A stretch of DNA of 64,000 nt from Wuchereria bancrofti (GCA_005281725.1 SSBO01000009.1:10694356-10758355), one strand, 5' to 3'; shown: positions 13,901-33,204, counted from the stretch's first letter. Numbers and translations are program-made. The notes: generated from the sequence alone by a model not told the origin.

Positions 13901-14961
13901 TACTTCAACTTTACCCTGCAAACGAATTTACGATACAAGAAGTAAAATTTTTAAAAACAGTTGTGGATCTTGAAATGTACAGTCTCTATGAACTGAGGCA
14001 TTCATCATTTCAATTTGAAAACAGGGTAAGGAGTATTTCCAAAAACTCACTAAGCTGCTAAACGTGGAAAATTGTACACTGAATAAAATGGTTTTACGTC
14101 AAAAGTATCATAGAATTTCTCTAAAAATTTATGTATGAGCAATTTAAAATTGTGAATAATTTTTCACAAAGATTTTTTTTTTTTTTTTTTTGAAAGCATT
14201 TCCGAGCAGCGAATAAGAATTGAAAGATTTTAAGTCGGTGATATTGAATTATTTAGATGAAATTTTTGTGGCAAGTTTTGAAGTTGCAGAAAAAAAGCTG
14301 ATTTGTATACCGGATACAACGGGTTCTATTGAAGTACGTATATTCATAGTACCAACGATAGGCGATCAGGAAAACATTCCATACGCTCGTGTAAATCATG
14401 CAAAATATATGGTTACTGATAACAGTGCTTTAATTGGTATTTTTTATTTAATTTCTAAAGTGTAAAAAATTTCTGGGAAATTTTTTAAAAATTACCTATG
14501 TATTGTCTTCCTTTTTGAGCAATGTATTTCGTATTCATCAATTACCATTTGTTAAAAGATGACACGTTAGATTCTCTCACATAATATCTGGTTGTATAGA
14601 AAATTGAAACAAGTTTTCTTTTATGTACGGCAATGAATAAGAACAACTCGAATTAGTTAACTTTGAGAAAGTAGAATTCTATTAGTCAATTCTTTCCTAC
14701 AAAAGCTATAGTATTTTTCGAGGTTTTTTACATTCTATCATTGTAGGCACATCGAACTGGTCAGCTGATTACTTTATCAATACTGCAGGCGCCAGTGTAG
14801 TAATTCAACAACATAACACGACATTAGATTCGGAAATAATTCTTAATTTGAATGAAAAAATCTTCATGCGAGATTGGAATTCAACTTATGCATCATCCCT
14901 ATCAGAGTTTGATGATAGAGGTTATCGAATGAGAAATGATACTTTAGTTTCTAAAGATTAA
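10982..14961 (+). CDS. PLD3/PLD4-type phospholipase D family protein, 10 exons, 474 aa
   Basis: Exons are 10982-11002, 11212-11315, 11954-12137, 12309-12465, 12686-12771, 13068-13268, 13500-13639, 13772-13941, 14290-14436 and 14747-14961. All junction phases agree and give 474 residues, close to human PLD3 (490). Two HKD motifs are intact: HTKFWIVD with GSANLDW (His159, Lys161, Asp166) and HAKYMVTD with GTSNWS (His391, Lys393, Asp398). Other family signatures are [30 protein letters not shown] and [14 protein letters not shown]. The start, [15 protein letters not shown], follows an in-frame TGA and looks like a short signal sequence. Vertebrate PLD3 is instead a type II membrane protein. In vertebrates the family acts in the endolysosome, including as a 5' exonuclease on single-stranded nucleic acid; the activity here is inferred. 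The 13941/14290 junction is the weakest, because it adds a loop longer than in human PLD3. Confidence 0.9.
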
Positions 14962-16319
14962 TTCATCGGTTGATATTGGTTTGAATTATAAGAAATTTTT
15001 TTATGCTTAACCTTTATTTTAAGAAATATTAGCTCTAAATTTATTTTCTTTAATATTTCATCATTGTTTTCTACAGTGGTGTATCACGAATAATATTGAC
15101 CTCATTTTCTAATTTAAATAATTTATATCTTTCCATAGTTTTACATCTAAAGCGTAGGAAGTTTTTGTATGATCGCTGTAAAAGTAGAAAATTTCATTGC
15201 AAGTGAATTTTTGTTTGTGTTTTATTATGTACTATAGTATATTAATTCACTCAACGAACATATGTTATTCTGATTTTTTTAAATCTGCCGTTTATTAGTT
15301 TTTACTACTTTATTAACATTCTTTTTATGAAAGAAAGAAATGAAATATCGGTCAGTGAAAAAAAAAGAAAAAAAAATTACACATATCGAACTTGGAAAAA
15401 CTCTAAACATACCACGTGAGTATATTCCGAAGGAATTTCAAAAGTGATATTCTTCCTATCAATTTGATTTGACAAGTTTACAACATACATTACAATGCTC
15501 ACGTTATTGAGTAAATTAATATTTTTGAAATAAACATTTGCGTTAATATTCCATTCACTTTATGAATTTTCTGGTCTTGATATTATAGTAGTCTGTCAAG
15601 AACTGATAGATCATTTGTGATATCACTTGAGATTTCAAAATAATTTTATGCGATTTGCCTAATAAACTCTGATGGTCGCATCAGAGTTCCAAAAAATATG
15701 ATTAGCAAGTTTGTTTTGCTGCTTTACTATGATATTAGTATAATAAGTAAACAATGCTTCTAGGAGGTCACATAAAGATAGCATTGAATGTATGCTATCT
15801 TAAACTTTCCAGTGATAACAACTTCTTATCAGAAGCTAGAACATCACTTATTTCACTTACTTAATTCACTAAATATTGGAGTTTCATAGATAAAAATTAA
15901 TGAATGGCTGTAAGAGGACTTCTCTAAAATAATTATTATCAGTGATAATCTAAAATATTACTAGTGACTTAACACATTATATTTATACGATCTAAATTTC
16001 TCGAAACTCATGCGAAAATTCATCACTTTATTGAATTCTTGATGAAAATTTTTTTTTAATAATTGCTAGATTAATGAGCTACCGTAAACACTTTTCAAAA
16101 CTGAGACCAAAATTTTTGCAAGACTCCAAAACAGTTCTTACAAAAAAAAAAAAAAAGAAAATCTGCAAATTTAACAGTTATTGTTCCCTTCTACCTGCAC
16201 TTCCTATTTCAAAAAGTGCAAAAGTTAAGTTAAATGGCAACGAAGTACAGAATTGTAAACGGTAATATCGATTAAATTTTTTTATTTCAATTTCTTAAAC
16301 GAACAACTATTCCTCCAGA
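14962..16319. other. Intergenic region between PLD-family and methyltransferase genes
   Basis: This AT-rich spacer of 1.36 kb is too long for a typical nematode operon gap. Its one point of interest is 16074-16261. This is an ATG-initiated frame with a Lys-rich run, ending at a GTAATA donor. Its phase would join in frame to the acceptor CCTCCAG just before the methyltransferase ATG at 16320. It may be a 5' UTR exon or an N-terminal extension. I treat 16320 as the start because it begins directly with a membrane-anchor-like segment. Confidence 0.5.
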
Positions 16320-18126
16320 ATGGTCGGTATGATCATACCTATCAACAACATCTTAATAATGAAATGGTTTATCAGCGTTTTAGTGATATTATCAAATATT
16401 TTTGTGATAAGCTTTGCGAGTATAATTCCATGGCGTAGGAATAGCATCTATGGATATTGCGTCAACGTAAGTGCTAATCTGATTTCCTTAATCATTCATT
16501 CTTATTTTTAATTAATAAACTTCATTTGGAAAGTTATTCACATATCTCTATTAGTTCATATTATTTAATTTCTTCTAGTTTTAGTAATCTTTTTATTGTT
16601 TCTTTCTGTTTTTATTTTCTATTTTTAAAAAAAAAAAATGCAAAATTTAAATTAAATACTAGAGAAGTACAAAATTGCAAATAACTCAGCAAATCGTAGC
16701 ACATTTGATAACGGAACTAATGATAATTCAAATAAAAGGGAAAAAATATGGGAACAAATTTATTTGATTCATTTATTTAAATTCAAATTAAAATTTTGTT
16801 TTTATGAAGCAAACTTGATGGTACTACATGGAGCCATCCTACCAAATAAAATGTTTATGAATTGAATTTTTCTTTTTAATTTATCAAATACTTAAAACTC
16901 TATTGAGCTAGTAATCACACCTTGGTCCTTTATGTTTCAGATATCACTCAAAATGGATCCAATTCAGAAAATTATTTTTAAAAGAACACTGGATCTACCA
17001 GGTGGAGGGATGATTGGAGCTCCAGAAGTGCTTCAGCTTGGCCAGAATCTTATACATTTAATACAAGCTAAAAAAGCTATCGATATAGGTCTAAATATCA
17101 ACGTTTACAATTTTTCGAGCTAACAAAACCATTCTCAGCTTGGAAATCCAAATTTTCCAGATTTCCGAAATTTTCCTGAGTTGATTTCTCATATCCGGAA
17201 AATCTTTTCATCAAAGACAAAACTTTATTGTTGTCCCAGACTTCCTACCGAACTTCATTACAATCTTTGTTTTACTGTGTCTTGTTTGGCCAAGCAGGTC
17301 AGAATGCACACCTTCTAGGTACCTTTACTGGTTCATCAGCAGTGGCCTGGGCTTTGGCAATGCCCAAGGGAAGCGAAGTACTGACAATCGATATCTATCC
17401 GGGAAGCTATGATAGCATCAATCGTGATCTTATTAAAACTAGACCAGATATTTACCCAAAAATCAAGCGGCATGTTGGATTAGCAGCGCAAAAACTAGGC
17501 AAGCATAATTCTGAAATGAAAGTCTGACCATTCTCAAACAAAAATGCAAAAAATGGACAACAATTTTCCAGCAGTATTAACAAAGTTGATGTTCAAATGT
17601 CCATGGTATATAGGAAAATTTCAGGCTTCTAAAAATTAATCACATCACAGTTCAAAATGTATGAATTACAACAAACTAATTTAAGACAATTTCTAACTTC
17701 CAAATTTCAGATGCAATGCTTGCTTCTGGAGAAGCTGGAAAATGGGACTTTGTATTTATCGATGCTGATAAAATTAATTATCCACGATATTATGACCAAT
17801 CGGTTAATCTACTGCGACCTGGAGGTGTTATCTTAATTGATAACGTGAGTCTATCAAAATTTGTGGGGACATTGCTGTAATTTGTAAATTTTGATCCCAG
17901 ATTTTGAATTTTATAATCTAGATCAGATGGCTTAATTTTCCAGGCCTTGTGGGGTGGAAGTGTAGTCAAAGGATCTGGTTATATAAAAGATCGCAACACG
18001 GCAGCTGTCGATGAAACAAATCAGAAAGCTTCAAAAGATTCCCGCGTATACAATTACCTGATGAATATTGCCGACGGCATACATGTGATTTTCAAAAAGA
18101 ATACTAAATTAGGGAAAAAGACCTGA
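16320..18126 (+). CDS. COMTD1/caffeoyl-CoA-type O-methyltransferase, 5 exons, 263 aa
   Basis: Exons are 16320-16466, 16941-17088, 17319-17498, 17711-17844 and 17944-18126. They give 263 residues; human COMTD1 has 262. The first exon encodes a hydrophobic N-terminal segment ([20 protein letters not shown]) that is probably a membrane anchor. The catalytic domain shows the SAM-binding loop [18 protein letters not shown] (about 95-112), DFVFIDADK (Asp176) and [17 protein letters not shown]. Asp176, Asp202 and Asn203 match the divalent metal ligands of class I caffeoyl-CoA methyltransferases. The likely reaction is SAM-dependent, metal-dependent methylation of a catechol-type hydroxyl; the substrate is unknown. 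Intron 3 appears to use a GC donor (TAG|GCAAGC at 17498/17499), because no GT donor keeps the frame. The last intron is short and canonical. The gene converges on the JmjC gene. Confidence 0.92.
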
Positions 18127-18204
18127 AATGAAATTCAGGATGTGCACTGAAATTAAACAACTGTTGAAATTAATTCAAAAAATTTTTCTTATCAATAACT
18201 GGAA

Positions 18205-18210
18205 AATAAA
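18205..18210 (+). promoter_or_regulatory. Likely polyadenylation signal of the methyltransferase gene
   Basis: A canonical AATAAA lies 79 bases after the stop codon at 18126, ahead of the convergent gene's 3' end at 18649. Confidence 0.6.
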
Positions 18211-18648
18211 GTTTTCCTTCAAATTTAAAAAAAATGATATTTCACTCAACAAAATATATAACGAATTCCAACTAATACCGATAATACGATAAAGTTAGCC
18301 AAAGAACATCCATCGTAAGACGATATTTTTCGCCATTAAACTCAGAGAATAACAGTAACAGATAAACTTAACGATGTGAAATAAATCTAGTCAATTTGAT
18401 TACATAATCAATTTAAAATACAGCTTGTGAAGTAATTGAAACTTTTCATTCAATCTGCTAACCGCAGAAAAGACTTAATCATTGTAAGGAAGGGAAAGTA
18501 AAGAAACCATTTACAGCTATGAGAAATCGATTGTAAAGAACTGCGGATGCGATAAATTCGCTTAAGATCAAAAACAGTATGTTAGCTGCTACATCGATAG
18601 AGCAAAGAAGCAAATTACTATCTTTTAACTGATCGAAATAATCTAATT

Positions 18649-24560
<5,912 letters not shown>

Positions 24561-24830
24561 ATCTAAAAATAAATAAAAAAATAAATAAAATAAATAAACA
24601 ACTTTCTATAATTTTTATATTTCATCTTTCTATAAGCCAAAACACAATCCTATAATTCTTTCCCCTATAATTCTATAATCCTATAATCCTATAGTTCTTA
24701 ACGATCCCATAATTTTATAATTCTTACCCTCCAACACTTCTCTCCTCACATTTTTCCCACTCTCATACCTCTCTCAGGAAAATTAACTGCTCACTTTCCG
24801 AATCCGGCACAATTGAGTCACTGTGAAAAC

Positions 24831-24925
24831 AACTAGTATCAGTTTATATCAGCTGGTATCAGTTAACTAGTATCAGTATCAATTAACTAGTATCAGTATC
24901 AGTTAACTAGTATCAGTATCAGTTA
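24831..24925. repeat. 20-bp tandem array (AACTAGTATCAGTATC unit)
   Basis: Three to four imperfect copies of a 20-base unit, AGTTAACTAGTATCAGTATC, upstream of the JmjC gene's start codon. Confidence 0.8.
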
Positions 24926-25026
24926 GAAATTCTGTAAATAATACAAATGATTGTAGCACTGAATATGTAAATTTCATCTATGGATTAGTATCACTTATTA
25001 TCAAATGATAAAAATATTCGAATGAT

Positions 25027-25085
25027 TTGAAAAAACGAAAAATAAATTGAACTTAATCTCATCATCAATCAATTCTTTATTGTTC
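25027..25085 (-). pseudogene. 59-bp duplicated fragment of the JmjC gene (exon 5/intron 5 boundary)
   Basis: This segment matches 21923-21981 at 56 of 59 bases in the same orientation. The source segment spans the last 23 coding bases of exon 5 of the RIOX1-type gene and the start of the following intron. In the duplicate the donor GT has become AT, so it is not a usable exon. It lies about 0.5 kb upstream of the gene's start codon. Confidence 0.85.
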
Positions 25086-28000
25086 TCTTAAGATTACTCA
25101 AAAATTATCAACTGTCATTGTAACAGAAAATTACTTTAAGCTATCATCATCCATGATATAAAATTCATTAATATAAATCAATTAGATCGAATTTTTTTTT
25201 CCTGTTTTCTGAAATCACATAATCATATTTTCGAATATTTTCTGAAATCTCCATAATCAGATCTATCATAATCAGGCAGATTATTAGCTTGAAAATGATT
25301 CATTAGCTTATTTTATACTGAAAAAGGAAGTTGTTTACCTTTAATGACTAATCAATCAATAAAATCAAGGAAGAAATTTACCTTTAATGATAATCTACTT
25401 TCAATTAATGTCAAAATAAAAATCCATCATGAATATATGCTAGAATCATTCTTTTTTTCCTACTGTTTAAGTTTTTCATCTGAAAGTAAGCAAGTATTAC
25501 GGAGAAAATTAATTCTTGTATTTGTAATTTTGGCAATTTGCAAAAAAATTGAAAATTTTGAAAATTGAAAAGTGAATAGCTAGCTACTCATCTAAAAAAG
25601 CACCAAAAAGATTAGTTATTATCTTCTAAAAAGCATTTAAAAAGAAATTATCATAAATTGGAATAAATGAAATTTTTGCGAATTCGTTGAATGATATCAG
25701 TTAATCCCTTATAGCTATATTCTAAAATTGCTTCTATAATTAGCAATCAAATTTCATCATATATTAGCTTTCATTCTAAAACATAGACATTCTTTATAAT
25801 TTTGATTAGCTCTTCTCAATAATCATTTGGCTCTTTAGTATATATTAAATTGTTAGCCAAGAAACTAGCCAAGAAGCTGCTTGTGATGCTTATTATCTAA
25901 TATTCATTTAAATTCTGTCACTCTGTTCCCTTTTCACATTTTGCCTTTTTGCTTTTTCATATTTGCTTTTATATTTGACAATATTGAAAATTGTCGATGA
26001 GGAAGAGAAATATGAATTCTACCAAAATGGAAGAATTTTATTTTTACTTTTGATAATTGTCTTCTTACAAAAATTAATTGAAAATTTAGAAATATTTTAA
26101 AATGAATGTTTTCTTTTTTTTGAATCATTTTTTAAAAACAAAAACGATTATTTTTGAATCGTTTAGGCTTTTATACAGATTTCAGTATAGAAATTGGTGT
26201 GATAATGCAATCCAAATAATTTAGAGTTTTCAAAGAGTTTTTAAAAATTAGTCCTTAAAATTTGTCCTAATATCTCTATTTCTAAAATCTATCTTAATGT
26301 AAAATTTTTTCTCAATGATACAAGAAAACAGATATCATCGCTAATAATAAGTATTACATTAATTGAAAAATGCATAATTTTATTTTCTTACTTTAGTCAT
26401 TCATTGATCATGAATTACAATAGTAAATTTTTAATTCTTAAGAAAGTTTTACTTATTAAAAAATTTTTACTTAAATGGATGAAAAAATTTTAGAGAGACT
26501 TGAAATGTTTCTTTTGTGTAAGTATTCAAGTGATAGTAGTACTAGGATAAATTTTGACAAGCGCTTTTAAATTTGCACAAAATGTCAGATCTCATTGCAC
26601 TCTTTTCTTCTTCCCCTTTCTTTCAACAATTCAAATTATCTTTCTGTCCAATCTTCTCTGAAACTTGATCACATCGTAATATTTCATTGCAATTGATGTA
26701 AAATAATCAGGTAGGGCAAGTCAGGTATCATCGATTATTTGAATTAAATTTCTAACTAATTATTTGAATTAAATTTCTAGAATTTTTCCAGCAAAATAAA
26801 TTTGTCATTTACAAATACCAGTGAAAATTATTAGTTAATTTTTGAATATGCAGATAAATTTATGCCAAATTTTTGAATTAATTTTACAAGTCAAAAAATA
26901 AAGAATACTCATGATAAGCGAATATCGTAAAAATAAAATTTAGCATTTTTAGAAAAAAAAGTTTTTTTTTTTTTTTTAAATTGGAAGATTCATCGGATTT
27001 AAAATTGTTTAGCATGCATGCCATATTTTTCCTTTTAAGCTCTTCTCATTTTCTTTTCTTTTTCGCTTTCTTTTCGTTGTTTGAATTATTTCAAAATGGA
27101 AAGGAACAAAAATGCCTATATTTTTTTTTCTTTCTTTTTTTTTAAAGCCTCATCAATTGAATAAAATGAGAAATGTGATATATCCTTTGAAAAAAAAAAA
27201 AAAAAAAATGGATTTCCCTCAGCTATACACCACTGCCTAATCAATTACAGTGTTGATAGCTGAGTGGATGTCATCTCATTTCTAATTTCATTATTTTACA
27301 TTTAATAGGAGAATATAGTTGTTTAAATGAAAGTAATACAATTATTACTTTTTGCGCCATAGGATTTAAAATGCGCCATTGTGTATGCGCAGAAATAGTT
27401 GAAAAAGAAAAAAAAAGTTACAGAAGATAATATGAGTATATAATTCATTTGAATTTTTTTTTTTTTTTGTTTTAATTATTGAGTTCGTTTGATTATTCAA
27501 ATTCTACTTGTTTAACAATTCTTCATTTTGGAGTGTTGCATTTGAATTGCAAAAAAAAAAAAGAAAAGGAAAAATAAAAAAACCTAACCCTATCATAAAT
27601 AAATATAATTAATTACATTTAATTGGCGTAGAAACTTTTTGTCATCTCATCTCATTTTAGTAGATCACAGATCTAAAGTTCACTCAATTATTTGAAAAGG
27701 ACTGACAAAATTTTTTTTTGCTTTGTTAATTAAAACTTTTTAGCGTCGAAATATAAGTGATATGATAATGATAAGGTTAAATTTTTAATTAATATATTTC
27801 CCAGTATATTTTTCAATCATACAAATAGTATGCATTATTGATTAGTAGGATAAAATAATTTTTCTTTTCAAATTAACCAATTTTTGTACTATTTTTTAAA
27901 AAATTACATTTGTAATAGTTCACTGTATCATGCCATACACTTTTAATATTGTATACGTTATTTGAAGCTAATTTTTTTCAGCTAACAAGTAAACAACAGT

Positions 28001-28400
28001 TCAAATTTTGATAATTAAAATAACTTTAAAAAGAAATAATCCAGTTGAAAACAAAACAAAAGAAAAAACAATCATTGAACGAAAGAATTTTTCTCTCATC
28101 AAATTTTTATTTGATATTATTTTCATTCTATTCAAATGAATCATTTCAATGAATAAATTTCAAATTCAAGAAAAAAATAAGAATTTAAAATTTCATTTAC
28201 ATAACAAAATTGAAACAATAATATTTCAATAAGAATGAATATTTTTGCACAACCATGAATGTATGTATGTATGCTTAGAAATGAAAATTGATTTAAAAAA
28301 AAAAACGAAAAAAAAAAAATCGGCATAGATGGAATTTGAAAAAGACTGAGTGGACTGAATTTAACTATAATCCAAAAAAAAATTTTTTTTTTTTTTGTCT

Positions 28401-28458
28401 TTAAGACATACACACACACATATATACATGCACAGACACACACACAGACACACACACC
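28401..28458. repeat. CA-rich microsatellite
   Basis: Interrupted ACACAC and ACAGACAC dinucleotide runs. The long minus-strand frame starting here (Cys/Val-rich) is a product of the repeat. Confidence 0.85.
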
Positions 28459-30002
28459 TCATGACTTTAAAAATGTTTTGCTGTTGTTGCAGCATTTTGC
28501 TAATATTATTGCCAGCAGTTCAATAAATGATGAAATGATTTCTCTTTGGAATAAATAGCAATTTCCTTTCTTTTTGTTTTTCATTTAATTTCAATTCTTC
28601 CATTTTAATTTTATTTGCAAAAATTTAATTCATATAATTTAAATAAATAAACATACACGATTAATTAATAAAATATAACTTATGAATAATTTTCATTTGA
28701 TAGATATTTTATAAAGTAATTTTTCTCAACAATATTTTATTCTCTAAGAATTATATTGATCATTTATGATACAAGTTTAAAATTCGTTTTTTTTTTTTTT
28801 TTTAGAGAAGAAACTTAAAGAATAAGAAAAAAGTAGACTTATTGTTTGTGAAATAAATGAATGGTAGGAAATGTTTTTATTCTACAAAATAATTTTAAAA
28901 AAATAAAAAAAAAAGCTAATTTTTCATTACTGTTAATTTCTTTTATGTTTTTTTAAAAAAAAAAAGCAATTATTGTATTCAATTACACAAGCTCATAGAA
29001 TTTTAATATTAAACATTTAATTGAGAAATTTCAATAAAAAGTGTTTTTTTTTTTTCAAAAAGAATAGAAAAACAAATTTAAAAACATATATGACGAAAGA
29101 TTAATTGTTTATGGGATTGTTAAATATCATGGTTTATTTACTTAACTGATTGTTGTTATTCATAATATTGTCTAAATGTATCACATCCTCTCTTATCCCA
29201 TCATTCTCTTAGCAAAAGTTTATGTGAATTTTTTTTTTTATTTTTTACTTTTTATTTTATTTATTTACTTGTTTTTTCTAAGGACTTCTTTTATGACTTT
29301 TTTATTAAGATTTCAAAGCTGAATGCTTATGTCAATTATATAAATTGAAAGAGTTTTTTTTTTTCTTGAAGTTAGTACATTGAATAATTGAAAGACAGTT
29401 ATCATTTCAATTTTCATTTCATACAAATTTGGTAAAACTTTTTTGGACAATTTCATCATTGGTGAATTGAAATATTTGTTGGACTAAAAAAATTTGGAAA
29501 TACTAACTTGTTAAGGGAGAAAATAGAAGGAAAAATTATTGCTTTCACATTTTCATCTTTTTTTTTTTTTTGTATCACTCTTGAGAATATCAACTGATAG
29601 ATCGTATTTAAAATGCGCTCTTCTTTCAAATGATAGCTATTTTATTTTTTTATATTCTCTTTTTTTATCTACTGCAAATTAATGTCGCTTTTTTTTTTTT
29701 TTTTTTTTTTTTTTGAGAATTATACTATAGGAATTTAATTTGAAACAAACAAAACGTTCAATAATCGAAATGTGATATAATTGTTGAAGCTATAAAACAT
29801 TCATTTTAAAATCTAAATTCAATTTCACTTTTACCTATTACTCTTCCTACACACTTATATAATTTATTATTGTCACCTGTTCAGTCCAACAAATTTCACT
29901 TTGTTTTGTTTTGTTTTTTATTTCTAATTATCATATCCTTTTAATAACAATGTTGAAAGGTGAATAGTAATAATGATTTTATAATTCAGCTCTAAACAAC
30001 GA

Positions 30003-30006
<4 letters not shown>

Positions 30007-30037
<31 letters not shown>
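30007..30037. repeat. (TC)n microsatellite
   Basis: About 15 uninterrupted TC dinucleotides followed by short TTC runs. Confidence 0.95.
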
Positions 30038-30038
<1 letters not shown>

Positions 30039-32810
30039 TCTTCTTCTTTTGTATAAGTCATGCAGATTAATTATGTTACAATTTGAGTTGTATTAAAGCA
30101 ACATGTTTTCTTCATTTTATCGGTTTTATCCGTTAGAGAAGAGAATTATTATTGTTCAGTATCATTAATTATTATTGTTCAGTATCATTAATTATTATTG
30201 TTCAGTATCATTAATAATATCTAAAGTGCTTTCTAATAAATTTAATATCTCCCAAAATTTTTTATCGAAATTGCTGCCTGAATATTACTATCATCTTCAA
30301 ATTCTCCCCAAAAAAAACAAAAAAAAAAGTTGTTCAAATAGCTGTATTTCATGTTTAACAAAATTCTTGCTTTAATCTCAATCAAATATAATTCCAGCTT
30401 CCCATTCATAATTTCTCATAATATGCTAATGGCTATCTCAATAAGTCAAATTTTAGTAAACAATGCTTTGAAATTATCATTTCATCCATTTATCATCTAT
30501 TATCAGTTATCATATTCATTTCATGCATTTATTTATTTATTTATTTGTTTATTTATTTATTTAAAAATTTCAACGTTGTTATGTGAAAAAAAATTTTTAA
30601 ACTTTCAGGGATATTTCTATATCGATTAGAACAAAACGTCACAATTCGGTCTTCTTCCATTCTTTCGTTACTTTATTTTAATATCACATTTGGAAGTGAT
30701 TTTGGAACAATTACAATATTTTTAATCTTCAAGAAATATGTCCACATTGAATGCTTATCGATTGTAAGTTTTAAATAAATTATAAATTGAAAGAAAAAAA
30801 AAGGCAATTAAAAATAAAAAAATTCCAGATAGTCTTTTTCTCTTTTCTTTATTTTTCTTTTTTGTTGTTATTATCAGAAATAAAAAAAAAAAAGTGTAAT
30901 TTTAAAAAAGTTACATTTCTAAATTTACACTGAGATCTCTTATTGCATGTTGCATTGTTAATGTACGCCACATAACGGTGAAATATTGTAAGTACAATTT
31001 ACGGTGACATTGATAACATTAAAATTCGATCCCAGTTGAATGCTAATATGAAGTGTATATGTAAATTTTAATATCATAAATTTCTATTTTTAAATCTTAA
31101 AATTTTTACACCTAACACTTCTTTTTAGATATTAAGTTTGAATGAAAGTGTAGGAAGAAAAAAAAAAAAGAGAAAAACGTGATAGTATATTCTTTAATAT
31201 AAATAAATGATATATTTTAGAAATTGGTATTTTGATGTTTTTTTTTCTCCATTATTACTTTTATTAAATTTATTTAAGCATGAAATAATTTGAGAAGTTT
31301 AAGTTCAAATGAATGGACAGATGCTGTTTTCTATTGTAAAATGTGTCCTTGACTTTGATGAACGGTGTGTAAATCGTATGAATGGTGTGAGCAATGATAT
31401 TAACGCCATCAATAATAATATCATCCTTATATCTTTCTCTCTTCACTTTTATCCTCTACGCCTATTTGTTCTTATTTTACATTATGCATTTCCTTCTAAT
31501 TTTTACATTCTATTTTATTTTAAAATTAACTTTCTATTCTCTATCGGTAGGGCATTAGAGTTGTGGATCTTATTGGTATGAAGAGAATTTGTTGACATTT
31601 TGTGAGAACTAAATTTTGATGATATCACTTCCATCTGTTCTAATTGTTTTTATGAGTGAGATAATGTAATTTACTACATATCTCTGTATTTATTCTTCAA
31701 TTTTTAATTTGTGAATAGTGTTCATCTTAGTGATATGTCCTGAAGCAAATGAATAATCAACAAACTCCTTTCCTTCATTCTATTATTGAATTTTCGAGGG
31801 GGGGGGAGAGTTGCTGGGCAGGCATGAACAGTTTCGTTCTAGGCTCATTTCCTTCCACTAGATTGATTGGCCTCAAACATTGGCATTCCAAACATTCATC
31901 GATTCAGTTGCATCCTTCGTGCTTTTCCTTTTTCTCTTTCTCTTTTTCAACAACAAGTTTGGTTTTTTGATTAAACCAGCATATTCATATATGATATTTC
32001 GATCTCCCAGGTATGAGTTTATCAGTTTTATTATTTATCAGTATTTTTTTTCTTCACTTTCATTCCATTAAGTTTTCCATTACTTTCATTCCATTAAGTA
32101 TTCTTTGAGCTTAGTGTAGATGAAAAAAGTGCAAAAAGAGACATTTGCAGTGGAAAGCATGAACGGGTGTTCTTGGGACAATGACAACTCGAATAAAGTA
32201 ACTCTCATACTTACTTATTTACTTACTGAGTGTTGCCGCAATCTCTCTTTATTCTCTTCATCACTTTAAAGAAGTTGCATCTTTTGCTTTATATTGCATT
32301 ATCTTTTCCACTTATAAACTTTGATGACCTTCATTTTCACTTTCTAGAAGAATAAGTGCATAGAGCAAGATCCACTTACTTATGTGTCACTTTTTATTTG
32401 TGGTCATCTATAAGTAAGCAGAATGTTGGTCAACCTTGTACTATTGTGCAAACAGTAATTTCACTATATCTTGTACTATCATCTTTCCCTGTTATTAAAT
32501 TTAAATGATTATGTTATTTGCTTTCACAAAAAAAAAAAAATCTTCATATTCATAATGACAAAGTGAACTGTGAAAGGAACAAATTTAGTAACTTTGTTTA
32601 ATAATTATCAGGTTTAATGTCCTCATTATATAACTACATTTATTGATAAGTGAAGGAAATGTAATACTTGATATTGTGTGTATCATCGAGAGTGTCTTTG
32701 TCGAGAATTCTCCAAGATTATATGTTCGGGATTGACATGTTTATATTCATATCGCCTGATGAATCAGTACAGACCGATAATATGTTAGGAAAAAATTATA
32801 GATCGATCGG

Positions 32811-32853
32811 ATGTGTGTGCGTGTGTGTGTATGTATGTGTGTGTGTGTGTTTA
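32811..32853. repeat. (TG)n-rich microsatellite
   Basis: TGTGTG runs interrupted by GCG and TATG, about 0.4 kb upstream of the kinesin light chain start. Confidence 0.9.
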
Positions 32854-33202
32854 TCGTCTGTGCAGGATGAACTTAGCTGACACGAAAAGGAAAGGATGAA
32901 GAGTTACCGTGCGTATTTTCATTTGTCACCAACAAAACGACATACCCGTTTCGATTTTTTCCATTTCTCTGTCACACATATACCTAACAAACATTTTAAG
33001 TGATGTCGTTTGTCTACCTCTTTAATGGGTTTTCTCATTCACTTTACGCATTAATTGCATCATCGCCTTTTGTTGAGGTATCCATGACCACAGATTTTAT
33101 AAATAGCGAGGTTTTTGAACAATTTTTCACCTTCTTTGCAATTTAAAAAATATCCTCAAAGATTTGAAATTTAAAAATTTTTCAATTTGATTATGATTTT
33201 CT

Positions 33203-33204
33203 AG
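33203..33204 (+). promoter_or_regulatory. Likely trans-splice or 5' UTR acceptor of the kinesin light chain gene
   Basis: GATTTTCTAG ends 25 bases before the ATG at 33230. This is the usual place for a spliced-leader acceptor in nematodes. An in-frame TGA lies just upstream, so the reading frame cannot extend further left without another exon. Confidence 0.5.

Larger units (their letters stand above)
24561..33202. other. AT-rich noncoding region upstream of the JmjC and kinesin light chain genes
   Basis: This 8.6 kb region lies between divergently oriented genes and so should hold both promoters. I saw no exon chain or protein motif. It contains short CCTATAATTCT repeats near 24650-24730, a 20-bp tandem array near 24.9 kb, a duplicated fragment of the JmjC gene near 25.05 kb, CA, TC and TG microsatellites at 28.4, 30.0 and 32.8 kb, and many long A or T runs. 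Confidence 0.6.

Noticed and set aside
13604..13921. 105-residue minus-strand Lys-rich frame
   Set aside because: It is antisense to PLD-family exons and a T-rich intron.
28141..28455. 104-residue minus-strand frame starting with a Cys-Val run
   Set aside because: It arises from the CA microsatellite and neighbouring A/T runs, with no domain and no splice context.
30175..30629. Two overlapping plus-strand frames (66 and 92 residues)
   Set aside because: Phe/Ile/Leu-rich composition from AT-rich DNA, no splice partners in phase and no motif.
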